64,000 nucleotides of DNA from the NCBI GenBank assembly GCA_016794425.1, contig JAEUHR010000040.1, forward strand, positions 23,151 through 87,150. The letters are read 5' to 3'. Below, in pieces: positions 1-8,120 of the stretch. The notes below the pieces were generated by a model that saw only the letters and a list, made by a program, of their open reading frames with translations, ran no database searches and was not told where the DNA came from. Made by a program: the position numbers and the translations under genes. Positions within the stretch are counted from its first letter, which is position 1. The number at the start of each line of letters is the position of its first letter. The stretch comes from Planctomycetota bacterium (GTDB taxonomy: Bacteria; Planctomycetota; UBA1135; UBA2386).

Positions 1-818
1 TCGCGGCCGGGCGGCAGGTACGGCGCGCGGCGCGGCGCCGCACCGTGGGCCTCGGCGTAGGCGTCCGCCAGATAGGCGTCGGCGACCCACTCGGCGACGT
101 TGCCGTGCAGGTCGCACAGGCCCCACGCATTGGCCGGCTTGGTGCCGACCTTCTGGTAGGCCGGGACCGGCTTGGCGCCGCGCTCGAGTTCGCGCGCGCT
201 GTTGCCGCCAAACCACGCGAACTCGCCGAGCCGCGCCGGATCGTCGCCGAACGCGTAGGCCGTCGCGGCGCCGGCGCGGCACGCGTACTCCCATTCGGCC
301 TCGGTCGGCAGGCGATGGAAGCGGCCGGTCTGGTCGCTGAGCCACTTGCAGTACTGGCGCGCCGCCACGTGCGACATGCCGATCGCCGGATAGCCGTCAC
401 GGCCCATCTGGAACGTCATGTCGACGTACGGCGGCGTCGGCCGCGCGATGCCGTCGGGGCGCTTGCTCTGCGGCCGTTCGGTGTCGGTGTTCCAGAGGTC
501 GTACTCGGCCCAGGTGACCTCGCAGCGCCCCATCCAGAACGGCTCGACCTCGACCTCGATCGGCGGCCCTTCGTCGTCGTCGCGGCCCGGCTCGTCGGCG
601 GGGCTGCCCATGCGGAACCGGCCGCCGGCGACCGGCACCATGTCGAACGCGACCTCGCTGCGCGGCATCGTCTGGCGGTAGGCCGTGAACTCGCCGACGC
701 CCGGCTGCGGACCCTGCGGCTCGGCCGGCGCGCGCGCCGCGGATGCGGCTGCGGGCGCTGCATTGGCACCGCCGCAGGCAGCGGTCGCGAGCAGCAGCGC
801 CGCCGCCGCGGCGGTCAT
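1..818 (-). CDS. Formylglycine-generating-enzyme (SUMF1) family lipoprotein, partial
   Basis: The reading frame enters at the left edge, so the C-terminus is missing. The start is ATG at 816-818. The N-terminus is a short hydrophobic signal ending in a lipobox-like TAAC (Cys15), followed by an Ala/Pro linker. From about residue 50 the FGE-sulfatase fold is recognisable: VPVAGGRFRMGS, FWMGRCEVTWAEYD, HVAARQYCKWLS, RLPTEAEWEYACRAG and the LHGNVAEWV motif. In this family only some members oxidise sulfatase cysteine to formylglycine; others are ergothioneine-type or structural relatives. The catalytic cysteine pair of true FGE lies near the C-terminus and falls outside the window, so enzyme activity cannot be judged. 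It is the downstream neighbour, on the same strand, of the RCC1 protein. The family call is firm; the function is open. Confidence 0.85.
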   Translation of the reverse strand, partial: MTAAAAALLLATAACGGANAAPAAASAARAPAEPQGPQPGVGEFTAYRQTMPRSEVAFDMVPVAGGRFRMGSPADEPGRDDDEGPPIEVEVEPFWMGRCEVTWAEYDLWNTDTERPQSKRPDGIARPTPPYVDMTFQMGRDGYPAIGMSHVAARQYCKWLSDQTGRFHRLPTEAEWEYACRAGAATAYAFGDDPARLGEFAWFGGNSARELERGAKPVPAYQKVGTKPANAWGLCDLHGNVAEWVADAYLADAYAEAHGAAPRRAPYLPPGR

Positions 819-902
819 GGTCGCGGGCCTCTGGTTCGGCCGATGCGGATCGAACGTTCGAGACGGCAGCACGCGCGGCAGCGTAGCGCGGCGCTCTGGT
901 GG

Positions 903-3125
903 TCAGCCACCGATCCGTCCGGCAGCCGCCGCCGAGACGACGCCGCCGAACGCGTTCGCGTTCGGATCGAGCACCCACGCCTGGTGGTGGAACTGCACCC
1001 CGACCAACGCCGGCAGGAACGGAATCGGCAGCACGATCTGGCCGCGGCCGCCGGTGCCCGCGAGCGGCACCAGCGCATCGAGCGAGACGTGCAGATGGCA
1101 TCCCGGCATGCCGACAGCCGTCAGCGGCACCGGTGTCGGCAACCGCTGCCAGCCGAACACCACGACCGCGAGGTCGAGTGGCAACTGGTCGATCTGCACG
1201 GCCAGCGTCTTGCCGATCTGTGGCGTGTCGCGCGGCACCAACGACGCCGCCGGCAGCGTGCCGGCGCAGCCGGGCGCGAACGTCGTGTAGGTGCTCTTGT
1301 GGCCGACCAGCCCGATGCTGATCAGGTCGCCGCCGTCGACGTCCAAGTACGATGTCTTGGAGTCGGTTGGCGGCACGACGTGTACCGGCACCCATCCCGG
1401 GTGAATCGTGCCCCAGCTGTAGGCTTCGCCATCGGAGCTTCGCCCCACGAAATGCATGTCGCCTCCAGCTACCTGCACGAAGTACACGCCGGCCGGCAGC
1501 GTCGGCTGCGGCACCCAGAATGCACCGGGCACCGAGCCCCACTCCGCAAGCGTGCCGTCGGAACGCAGGGCCGCGGCTGACACTCGGGTCGCCGTCACGC
1601 TGGTGTAGGTGAGGCCCGGCGGCAGCGGCGGCACGTTCTGCAAGAGGTTGTAGGTGGAGCCACAAACCACGATCTGCCCGTCCGAACGCAGGAGCAAGGT
1701 GTTTCGCTCGCTGGCGGCGACATCGACGTAAGCCAGCCCCACCGGCAGGGGCGGGAGGTTGCACTGGCCGGACTGGTTGGCGCCCCAGGCCATTGCCACG
1801 CCGTCAGACCGAATCGCAACGGTGTGGCCGAGGCCCACGGCGCCGCGCACATAGGTGGTTCCAGGCGGCGTCAGCGGCACATTGCACTGAGCGGCGCTAT
1901 TGTCACCCCACACGAGAAGGCGACCATCGGAGCGCAGAGCCAACGAGTTGGCCCAGGACGCGTCAACGGCGGTGTAATTCATGCCGGCGGGCAGTGGCGG
2001 CGTGGAGAGTTGCCCGTAGGCAGACGACCCGAAGCTGTCGATCGTACCGTTCGACCGCAGAGCGAGATAGTGCGCACCGCCGGTCGCGACATCGATGTAG
2101 CGCTCGGATTGTGGCAATGGCGCAGGCAGTTCACCTCTTCCAAGGCTGCCGCTGCCCCACACGCACAACTTGTCGTCCGAACGCAGCGCCACTGTGTGCG
2201 CAGATCCGGCGGCAATGCGCTTCCAGTGCATTCCCGGGGGTGGCACCTGCGGGTTGCTCTGCCCCAGGCCATTGTCGCCCCATGCCACCAGCGTGCCATC
2301 GGAGCGCACCGCGACACTGTGCGCGGTCCCAGCAGCGATGTCGATGTAGCGCACGCCGACGGGAGGCGTCGGAACATTGCACTCACCGAGCAGATTCCGG
2401 CCCCACGACACCACGCTGCCGTCGTCCAGCAAGGCCAGCGTGTGCCACACCCCCACCGATATCTCCATCACTCGTTTGCCCACTGGGATCGGCGGCAGGC
2501 TGGTTTGGCCGTACGTGTTGAGACCCCAGGCGCGGAGTGTCCCATCTGACACCAAACCCACTCCGAACGAATCACCGCCCTCGACCTCCAGGTAGCGGAG
2601 GCCAACCGGGAGTACCGGCACATTCAACTGCCCCCCCTGGTTGTTGCCCCAAGCGGTCACGGTACCATTGGCATGCAGTGCGAAAGCGAACGCACCACCG
2701 GCATCCACCTTCACCCATGGATTGCCGCCGACTGGCTGCGGTGGTGGCGTCAACGGTGCACCGATACCCCACTGCACCAGCGTGCCATCAGACCGCAGCC
2801 CCACACACATGTAGCCCAGCGAGAAGGAGACGTACTTCATGCCCGGAGGCAGGGCCGGCACGCCGTACGCAGTGTAGTTGGAGCCTCGCACATGGATTGT
2901 TCCGTCGGCAAGCGCTACTCCGGTCGCATCGACATAGGCATCTATGTCGACCACGGAGCCCTGCGATACGATCGTGTCGAACCAGGCGGCGTCCCAGCAA
3001 CGCACCGTGCTGGGCACCGCCATCTGCGCGCCGAGCGGCGCGCAGATGGCAGCCACAGCCTTCACGGCGGCCGCAACGAACCTTGGCGCGCCAGTCGGCC
3101 GACAAGAACGGGTGCGATGGCTCAT
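903..3125 (-). CDS. Secreted RCC1-repeat beta-propeller protein
   Basis: A 740-residue protein with an Arg-rich N-terminus and a hydrophobic stretch ending near ICAPLGAQ, consistent with secretion. The body holds about 12 RCC1-like repeats of 41-50 residues, each with a WG-N--GQ---P signature (for example AWGNNQGGQLNVP and SWGRNLLGECNVP). In eukaryotic RCC1 seven such repeats form a propeller; 12 could make a double or extended propeller. The last 125 residues form a separate module with paired Cys and a GVQFHHQ motif, which resembles the C-terminus of the 47995-50553 protein. The start is supported by a GAGGAG Shine-Dalgarno sequence 4 nt upstream of the ATG. A tetranucleotide microsatellite lies about 80 nt upstream. 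Third-position G+C bias is weaker than in neighbours. The ligand is unknown. Confidence 0.85.
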   Translation of the reverse strand: MSHRTRSCRPTGAPRFVAAAVKAVAAICAPLGAQMAVPSTVRCWDAAWFDTIVSQGSVVDIDAYVDATGVALADGTIHVRGSNYTAYGVPALPPGMKYVSFSLGYMCVGLRSDGTLVQWGIGAPLTPPPQPVGGNPWVKVDAGGAFAFALHANGTVTAWGNNQGGQLNVPVLPVGLRYLEVEGGDSFGVGLVSDGTLRAWGLNTYGQTSLPPIPVGKRVMEISVGVWHTLALLDDGSVVSWGRNLLGECNVPTPPVGVRYIDIAAGTAHSVAVRSDGTLVAWGDNGLGQSNPQVPPPGMHWKRIAAGSAHTVALRSDDKLCVWGSGSLGRGELPAPLPQSERYIDVATGGAHYLALRSNGTIDSFGSSAYGQLSTPPLPAGMNYTAVDASWANSLALRSDGRLLVWGDNSAAQCNVPLTPPGTTYVRGAVGLGHTVAIRSDGVAMAWGANQSGQCNLPPLPVGLAYVDVAASERNTLLLRSDGQIVVCGSTYNLLQNVPPLPPGLTYTSVTATRVSAAALRSDGTLAEWGSVPGAFWVPQPTLPAGVYFVQVAGGDMHFVGRSSDGEAYSWGTIHPGWVPVHVVPPTDSKTSYLDVDGGDLISIGLVGHKSTYTTFAPGCAGTLPAASLVPRDTPQIGKTLAVQIDQLPLDLAVVVFGWQRLPTPVPLTAVGMPGCHLHVSLDALVPLAGTGGRGQIVLPIPFLPALVGVQFHHQAWVLDPNANAFGGVVSAAAAGRIGG

Positions 3126-3876
3126 GCTCTCCTCGACTACAGGTTGAAGACCAGCGCCGGCGTCGCCTCAATCGTCAGGTCCGGACCAGGGCACGGCGTG
3201 CCGGTGAGTGAGTGAGTGAGTGAGTGACGAGCATCGTGCGTCTCCTTGGAGGATCGGATCCCCTGATCCAATCGCCACGCTACCCCGACTGGACGCGCCG
3301 TCAACCGGGCCCACGCGCCCACGGCTTTGACCCATTGTTCGAACCAGTCGCCACACCCCGCCGCGCCGGGCCGACGGGGATGACCGCGCCGCCAACTCCC
3401 GGCCACGCCGAGCCTTCGCGTTCGCCAGGATCAGATCCCATCCCGCCGACCGACCCACCCAACCACCCGTGCACCCCATCCGCGCTGTTCCACGCCTTGC
3501 TGGTGACGCCCGGCGGACGCGCGATCGCGCACCGGTTGGTATCCTGCGCCGCGCCTACCGCGACATCGCACGCGCGGTGCTCAGCGCACCGACGCTCGCT
3601 GCCGTGTTCGCCGACTGACGGCTGTCGGCGGACAACCGTTCGACGGAGCCACGGACAGTCACACTCCGAAGTCCGCGCCAGGTCCACGCCCTCCGAACTG
3701 CTCCGCTTCGGCCCGTTCCCGGTCGACACCTACCGCCCCCGGCAGGCGGCCTCGCACCATGGCCGCGCACGACAGCCCCCGTCCCACCACCGACGAATTC
3801 CCGGCCGCCGCCTTACGCGCCGCCACGGCAGCGGTCTGACGCCGAGCCCCCTGCCTGTCCCGACCACGGAGCCACG
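3126..3876. other. Intergenic region, about 750 bases
   Basis: No convincing gene on either strand. Open frames exist (for example 3224-3934 plus, 3301-3729 minus), but their translations are Pro/Arg/Ser-rich, lack a recognisable domain and compete in several frames. The region separates two divergent transcription units, the RCC1 gene leftwards and the thioredoxin-like gene rightwards, so it should hold both promoters. It contains the (GTGA)6 microsatellite at 3204-3227. A GGAG sequence sits about 10 nt before the start at 3877 in a context (CCACGGAGCC) also seen before the gene at 35853. Confidence 0.6.
3204..3227. repeat. (GTGA)6 tetranucleotide microsatellite
   Basis: Six perfect, uninterrupted copies of GTGA occupy 24 bases. 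Read on the minus strand they lie about 80 nt upstream of the RCC1 protein start codon, in the expected promoter or leader zone. Tetranucleotide tracts of this kind change length by slipped-strand mispairing and can alter promoter spacing. Such a role here is inference. Confidence 0.95.
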
Positions 3877-5001
3877 ATGCGACGACCCCTGCTGGCTGCG
3901 TGCCTGTGCACGCTTCTCTCCGGCGCGGCCCTGAACGCGCAGATGTACCTGGGTGCACCGGCCGGTGCGATGCCGCTGCTGCCGCCGCCGACCCAGATCC
4001 CGGGCTGCGGCCCGATGGCCGCACTGGAGTCGCCGACCCCCGCGGCCCCCGCCGTGCCGGCACCGCCGCCGGTCCAGCCCGACCCGACGACGACCGGGCC
4101 GCAGGTCGCCGGCAAGGCGCTGGCCCGGGCCGTCGCCACCGTGACCGCGCTGCCGTGGCTCGACGACCTCGCCGCGGCGCGGCTGGAGTCGGCGGCGACC
4201 GGCAAGCCGGTGCTGTGGCTGCAGGCGCTCGGCGAACTCGACGGCTTCGCTTGAAGCGCGCTGCAAAGCCTGCGGGGCGTGACCCTGCCCAATGAAGAAG
4301 TCCTGGACCTGCTGCGCGAACGCTTCGTGCTCGGCGCGCACAACATCGAACGCGACCGCCACGTCGGCGCCTCGCACGGCTACCGCTGCACCCAGAGTGC
4401 GGTCGGCACCACGAACGGCGCCGGCGGCCGCAACGTGCAGCTGCTGGTGCTCGCCGCCGACGGCACCGTCGTGCACGCGCTGCCCGGCTTCTGGCACCCG
4501 GCCGAACTGGCCGCGGAATTGCGGCTCGCGCTCGAGCTGCACTCGCTGCACCACGACGAACGGCCGCGCGACGCGAAGCTCGCGATGTGGCGCTCGCTGC
4601 ACACGGCCGCGGGGCGCGCGGCGGTGACGCAGCGCGACGAGTGGCAGCACTTCGACCGCCACGAGGAGCTGATGCGGGCCGGCCGCGAGCCGCGCGACAC
4701 CGTGCTGTGCGACAGCGGCGGCGCGCCGCTGCTCGACGCGCACGGCCAGATGCAGCTGAAGCCGATCCGGCAGCTCGTGCACGACCGGCTCGCGGCGCAG
4801 CCGTTCGTGGCGCTGGCCGCGTTCGACGTCGAGGCGTTCGTCGACTACGGCCGCGCCTACTACGACAACAACGAGTGGGTCGACGACGGCAAGCGCTTCC
4901 CGCGCGCCGAGCGTTCGGTCGCGCAGCGCGAGAAAGACCGCGAACGGCAGCGCGCGGCGGCGGCGAAGGCGGCCCTGGCGGCGGCCCGGCGCACGCGCTG
5001 A
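3877..5001 (+). CDS. Thioredoxin-like secreted protein with in-frame TGA; candidate selenoprotein
   Basis: The frame opens at ATG 3877 with a signal peptide ending near LNAQ, then a Pro-rich linker. From about residue 90 it resembles a thioredoxin-fold protein: a helix with ARLESAATGKPVLWLQ, the usual entry to the redox-active loop. At codon 126 (4252-4254) there is a single TGA. The same frame continues without further interruption to TGA 4999-5001, giving a helix, NVQLLVLAADGTVVHALPGF (typical strand-strand-cis-Pro region) and a charged Ala/Lys-rich tail; 374 residues if TGA is decoded. Neither half looks complete alone: the first stops mid-domain, and the second would have to start at an internal GTG. 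The TGA falls where this fold carries its redox cysteine. Alternatives are a nonsense mutation, a base-calling error or a split gene. No selA, selB or selC is visible here. Confidence 0.7.
4252..4290 (+). promoter_or_regulatory. Possible Sec TGA codon with downstream hairpin (bSECIS candidate)
   Basis: After the TGA two alternative stem-loops can be drawn. One pairs 4261-4265 with 4271-4275 (five pairs, one G-U), extended by three more pairs beyond a G-G mismatch, but its loop is only about 11 nt from the TGA. The other pairs GGGC 4275-4278 with GCCC 4287-4290, placing a loop that begins GU 24 nt after the TGA, within the spacing reported for bacterial SECIS elements. Hairpins are common in G+C-rich DNA, so this is suggestive only. 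Confidence 0.35.
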
Positions 5002-5052
5002 GCACACAGGCGGGCGGGCCGGGTCCGCCGCGCCTGATTCGCTGGGCCCACG

Positions 5053-6045
5053 ATGGCGGCGCGGGTACAAGCGCCGCCCATGAACCGCCCCACGCTGCTG
5101 CCTGGCGACCGACCGTCGCCGCTGCGCCACCTCCGGTGGCTGCCGCTGCTGCTGATCCCGATCGCGCTGTTGACGATGACCTACCAGGTGCCCGCCGACG
5201 GCGTCGGCGTGGTGCTGCGCTTCGGCCGCTACACCTCGACCGCCGACCCGGGTCTGCACTTCAAGCTGCCGTTCGGCATCGACTCGGTCGAGGTCGTGCA
5301 GACCCGGCGCCAGATGAAGCTCGAGTTCGGCTTCCAGACGCCGGAGGCGACCAACGTCTGGCAGTACGGCCAGGATCCGGAGCGCGAGAAGAGCATGGTC
5401 ACCGGCGACCTCAACGCGGCGCTGGTCGAATGGGTCGTGCAGTACCGCATCGACGATCCGCAGCGCCACCTGTTCGAGGTCCGCAATCCCTCGACGACGC
5501 TGCGCGACCTCAGCGAAGCGGTCATGCGCGAAGTCGTCGGCGACCGCACCGTCGACGAGGTCATCACGGTCGGCCGCCAGGAGATCGAGAACGTCGCGCT
5601 CGAGCGCCTCGGCGTGATGGCGAAGGCCTACCAGCTCGGCGTCGCGATCGACCAGATCCAGCTGAAGAACGTCAACCCGCCGCGCGACGTGCAGGCGTCG
5701 TTCAACGAGGTCAACAAGGCCGAGCAGGACCGCGAGAGCGCGATCAACGTCGCCAACGGCGAGTACAACAAGACCGTGCCGCGGGCGCAGGGCGAGGCCG
5801 CGCAGCGCATCAGCGAGGCCGAGGGCTACAAGCTGAAGCGCGTCAACGAAGCGCTCGGCGACGCGACCGCGTTCAACGCCGTGCTGGCCGAATACGTGAA
5901 GGCGCCCGAGGTCACGCGCACGCGGCTCTACCTCGAGACAATGCGCGACGTGCTGCCCACGATGGGCGACAAGTGGATCGTCGACGAACGCGTGACCCAG
6001 CTGCTGCCGATGCTGCAGGGCAGCCGCAAGGAGGACGCGCGATGA
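5053..6045 (+). CDS. hflK: HflK, SPFH-domain regulator of FtsH
   Basis: A 330-residue protein with an N-terminal membrane anchor (about residues 30-47, LPLLLIPIALLTMTYQV), the SPFH/band-7 domain (VPADGVGVVLRFGRY, then FEVRNPSTTLRDLSEAVMREVVG) and a long Ala/Glu/Arg-rich helix in the C-terminal half (QGEAAQRISEAEGYK), all typical of HflK. With HflC it forms a membrane-embedded cage around the FtsH protease. An in-frame ATG at 5080 (nine codons on) is an equally good start and would give the more usual MNRP-type N-terminus; a TACAAG box lies 8 nt before it. hflC follows with an ATGA overlap, so the pair is translationally coupled. Confidence 0.93.
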   Translation: MAARVQAPPMNRPTLLPGDRPSPLRHLRWLPLLLIPIALLTMTYQVPADGVGVVLRFGRYTSTADPGLHFKLPFGIDSVEVVQTRRQMKLEFGFQTPEATNVWQYGQDPEREKSMVTGDLNAALVEWVVQYRIDDPQRHLFEVRNPSTTLRDLSEAVMREVVGDRTVDEVITVGRQEIENVALERLGVMAKAYQLGVAIDQIQLKNVNPPRDVQASFNEVNKAEQDRESAINVANGEYNKTVPRAQGEAAQRISEAEGYKLKRVNEALGDATAFNAVLAEYVKAPEVTRTRLYLETMRDVLPTMGDKWIVDERVTQLLPMLQGSRKEDAR

Positions 6046-6989
6046 GAATCGTCCCGATCCTGATCCTGGCCGGCGCCGTGCTGCTGGTGCTGGTGTTCGG
6101 CGGCGCGTTCTTCACCGTGCACCAGACCGAAACCGTGCTGCTGACGCAGTTCGGCCGCGTCGTCGGCGAACCGATCAGCGAGCCCGGCCTGCACTGGAAG
6201 ACGCCGTTCGTGCAGGAAGTGCACCGGCTCGAGAAGCGGCTGCTCGAGTTCGACGGAACCGCGACGCAGATGCCGACCAAGGACAAGACCTACATCGAGG
6301 TCGACACGTTCGCGCGCTGGCGCATCGCCGACCCGCTGAAGTTCTTCGAGTCGCTGCGCGACGAACGCAGCGCCGATTCGCGGCTCGAGGACATCATCGG
6401 CAGCGAGGTGCGCAGCGCCGTCGCAGGCCACGAGCTGATCGAGATCGTGCGCAGCGACAAGGCGCGCACGGTGCCGGCCGAAGCGAAGGGCCAGTCGACG
6501 GGCACGTCGGTGCTGCGCCAGGCGCGCCGCGGCCGGCTCGAGATCGAGAAGGACGTGCTGGCGGCCTCGGCGCCGAAGCTGGTGCCGCTCGGCATCGAAC
6601 TGCTCGACGTGCGCATCAAGCGCGTCAACTACAACAGCGCCGTGCTGCCGACGATCTACCAGCGCATGATCACCGAGCGGCAGCAGATCGCGCAGCGGTT
6701 CCGCAGCGAGGGCGAAGGCGAGGCCGCGCGCATCCTCGGCCGCAAGGAACGCGACCTGCGCGAGGTCGAGTCGATCGCCTACCGGCAGGTGCAGCAGACG
6801 CGCGGCGAGGCCGACGCCGAGGCGACGCGCATCTACGCCGAGGCCTACGGCCAGAGCCCGGAGGCGCGCGACCTGTTCGCGTTCCTGCAGACGCTGACGA
6901 CCTACCGCGCCGTGCTCGGCAGTTCGACGAATCTGGTGCTGTCGACCGACAGCGACCTGTTCCGGCTGTTCCGCCAGATGCAGAAGTGA
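6042..6989 (+). CDS. hflC: HflC, SPFH-domain partner of HflK
   Basis: A 315-residue protein. The start ATG at 6042 overlaps the hflK stop (ATGA) and has an AAGGAGG ribosome-binding site inside the hflK end. It has an N-terminal transmembrane helix (IVPILILAGAVLLVLVFGG), then the SPFH core (FFTVHQTETVLLTQFGRVVGEPISEPGLHWK region) and HflC-type features (KRVNYNSAVLPTIYQRMITER, RSEGEGEAARILG, and EATRIYAEAYGQSPE near the end). The size matches the family. The chromate-transporter-like gene starts at the GTG overlapping this stop, so all three are likely made from one message. Confidence 0.95.
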   Translation: MRIVPILILAGAVLLVLVFGGAFFTVHQTETVLLTQFGRVVGEPISEPGLHWKTPFVQEVHRLEKRLLEFDGTATQMPTKDKTYIEVDTFARWRIADPLKFFESLRDERSADSRLEDIIGSEVRSAVAGHELIEIVRSDKARTVPAEAKGQSTGTSVLRQARRGRLEIEKDVLAASAPKLVPLGIELLDVRIKRVNYNSAVLPTIYQRMITERQQIAQRFRSEGEGEAARILGRKERDLREVESIAYRQVQQTRGEADAEATRIYAEAYGQSPEARDLFAFLQTLTTYRAVLGSSTNLVLSTDSDLFRLFRQMQK

Positions 6990-8050
6990 GCGCGCCGCCC
7001 GGCCCACCGCGCCTGACGCTCGCGGCGCTGGCGCGGCGGTTCCTGCGTTTTGGCGCCACCGCGTTCGGCGGCCCGGTGCCGCAGATCGCGGCGCTGCACG
7101 CGGAGCTGGTCGAACACGAACGCTGGACCGACGAGGCGCGCTTCCGCCGCGTGCTCGCGGTCTACCAGGCGCTGCCGGGCCCGGAGGCGACCGAACTGTG
7201 CATCTGGTTCGGCATGCTGGCGCGCGGCCGGCTCGGCGGCCTCGTCGCCGGGCTGGCGTTCGTGCTGCCAGGGCTCTCGCTGATGCTCTTGGCGAGCTGG
7301 CTGCTGTTCGGCCTCGCGCCCTGGCCGGCCTGGCTCGTCGCCGCGTTCGCCGGCATGCAGGCGGTGGTCGTGGCGCTGGTCGCGCGCGGCGCGTGGCGGC
7401 TGTGGCGCACCGCCACGCGCGGCAGCACGGTGCGCACCGGCATCGGCCTCGCGAGCGCGGTCGCGGCGACGTTGTGGGCCGGCTTCGGCATCGCCGCGGC
7501 GCCGGCCGCCGCGGCGGCCGACGTGGTGGCGCCCGGAGCCGGCACGCTGCTCGGCACCGGCCTCGGTGCGGGCCTGTTGACGTTCGGTGGCGCCTACACG
7601 GTGTTGCCGTTCCTGCAGCAGGCCGCGGTCGGCTCCGGCGGCTGGATGGGCCAGGCCGACTTCGTGAACGGTCTCGCGGTCGGCAGCGTGCTGCCGGCGC
7701 CGATGGTGATCGTCGGCACGTGGGTCGGCTGGGCCGGCGGCGGCGTCGCCGGCGCGCTGCTGGTGACGGTCGGCATCTTCGCGCCGGCGTTCGTGTTCCC
7801 GCTGTGCCTGCACGCGCCGCTCGAACGGGCCGTGCAGGCCCCGCGGCTGCACGCGCTGCTCGACGCCATCACGGCCGCCGTCGGCGGGCTCGTGGTCGCG
7901 ATCGCACTGCAGCTCGCGGCGGCGCTGGTGGCGCCGCTGCAGTGGCTGCTGGCGGCCGGCGCGCTGCTCCTGCTGGCGCTGCGGCCGCAGCGCATGGCGC
8001 CGCTCGCGTGCCTGCTCGCCGCCGCGCTGGTCGGCGCCGCGCTGCTCTGA
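6986..8050 (+). CDS. chrA: Chromate transporter (CHR) family protein
   Basis: A 354-residue, strongly hydrophobic protein with about ten membrane segments. It is built from two related halves, each opening with a glycine-rich motif of the CHR family: FGATAFGGPVPQIA in the first and LLTFGGAYTVLPFLQQA in the second. Two-domain members are usually near 400 residues, so this one is slightly short. Characterised members expel chromate; others in the family are of unknown specificity, so the substrate is not established. The start is GTG at 6986, overlapping the hflC stop as GTGA. Two stem-loops follow immediately after the stop. Linkage to hflKC is unusual and could reflect FtsH-dependent quality control of the transporter (inference). 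Confidence 0.85.
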   Translation: MSAPPGPPRLTLAALARRFLRFGATAFGGPVPQIAALHAELVEHERWTDEARFRRVLAVYQALPGPEATELCIWFGMLARGRLGGLVAGLAFVLPGLSLMLLASWLLFGLAPWPAWLVAAFAGMQAVVVALVARGAWRLWRTATRGSTVRTGIGLASAVAATLWAGFGIAAAPAAAAADVVAPGAGTLLGTGLGAGLLTFGGAYTVLPFLQQAAVGSGGWMGQADFVNGLAVGSVLPAPMVIVGTWVGWAGGGVAGALLVTVGIFAPAFVFPLCLHAPLERAVQAPRLHALLDAITAAVGGLVVAIALQLAAALVAPLQWLLAAGALLLLALRPQRMAPLACLLAAALVGAALL

Positions 8051-8051
8051 C

Positions 8052-8086
8052 CTGCGGTCCACCGCAGCAGCGCCCGGATTCCGGGC
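8052..8086. terminator. Two adjacent perfect stem-loops between convergent genes
   Basis: CTGCGG (8052-8057) pairs with CCGCAG (8062-8067) over a 4-nt loop. GCCCGG (8072-8077) pairs with CCGGGC (8081-8086) over a 3-nt loop. They lie between the chrA stop and the convergent gene ending at 8121, the position expected for bidirectional terminators. There is no T tract. Confidence 0.55.
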
Positions 8087-8120
8087 AACCCGACCGCCGA
8101 TCCGTCCGGCCCGCGGATGC

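Noticed and set aside
397..1764. 455-codon minus-strand frame across the FGE and RCC1 genes
   Set aside because: Wrong frame of two recognisable genes on the same strand; the composition is Arg-rich without domains.
3340..3365. GTTCGAACC string resembling a tRNA T-loop
   Set aside because: No acceptor, D or anticodon stem can be paired around it; no tRNA was found anywhere in the window.
3224..3934. 236-codon frame in the noncoding stretch
   Set aside because: Low-complexity Pro/Arg/Ser/His sequence, no ribosome-binding site, overlaps the well-supported start at 3877, and competing frames exist on both strands.
4279..5001. Separate gene starting at GTG 4279
   Set aside because: It begins in the middle of a thioredoxin-like fold and is in the same frame as the upstream signal-peptide half; read-through of one TGA explains both halves better.
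5066..5071. TACAAG as a -10 box for hflK at 5080
   Set aside because: It lacks the final T of the hexamer seen at the other starts and overlaps the longer hflK frame, so it was not counted among the leaderless promoters.
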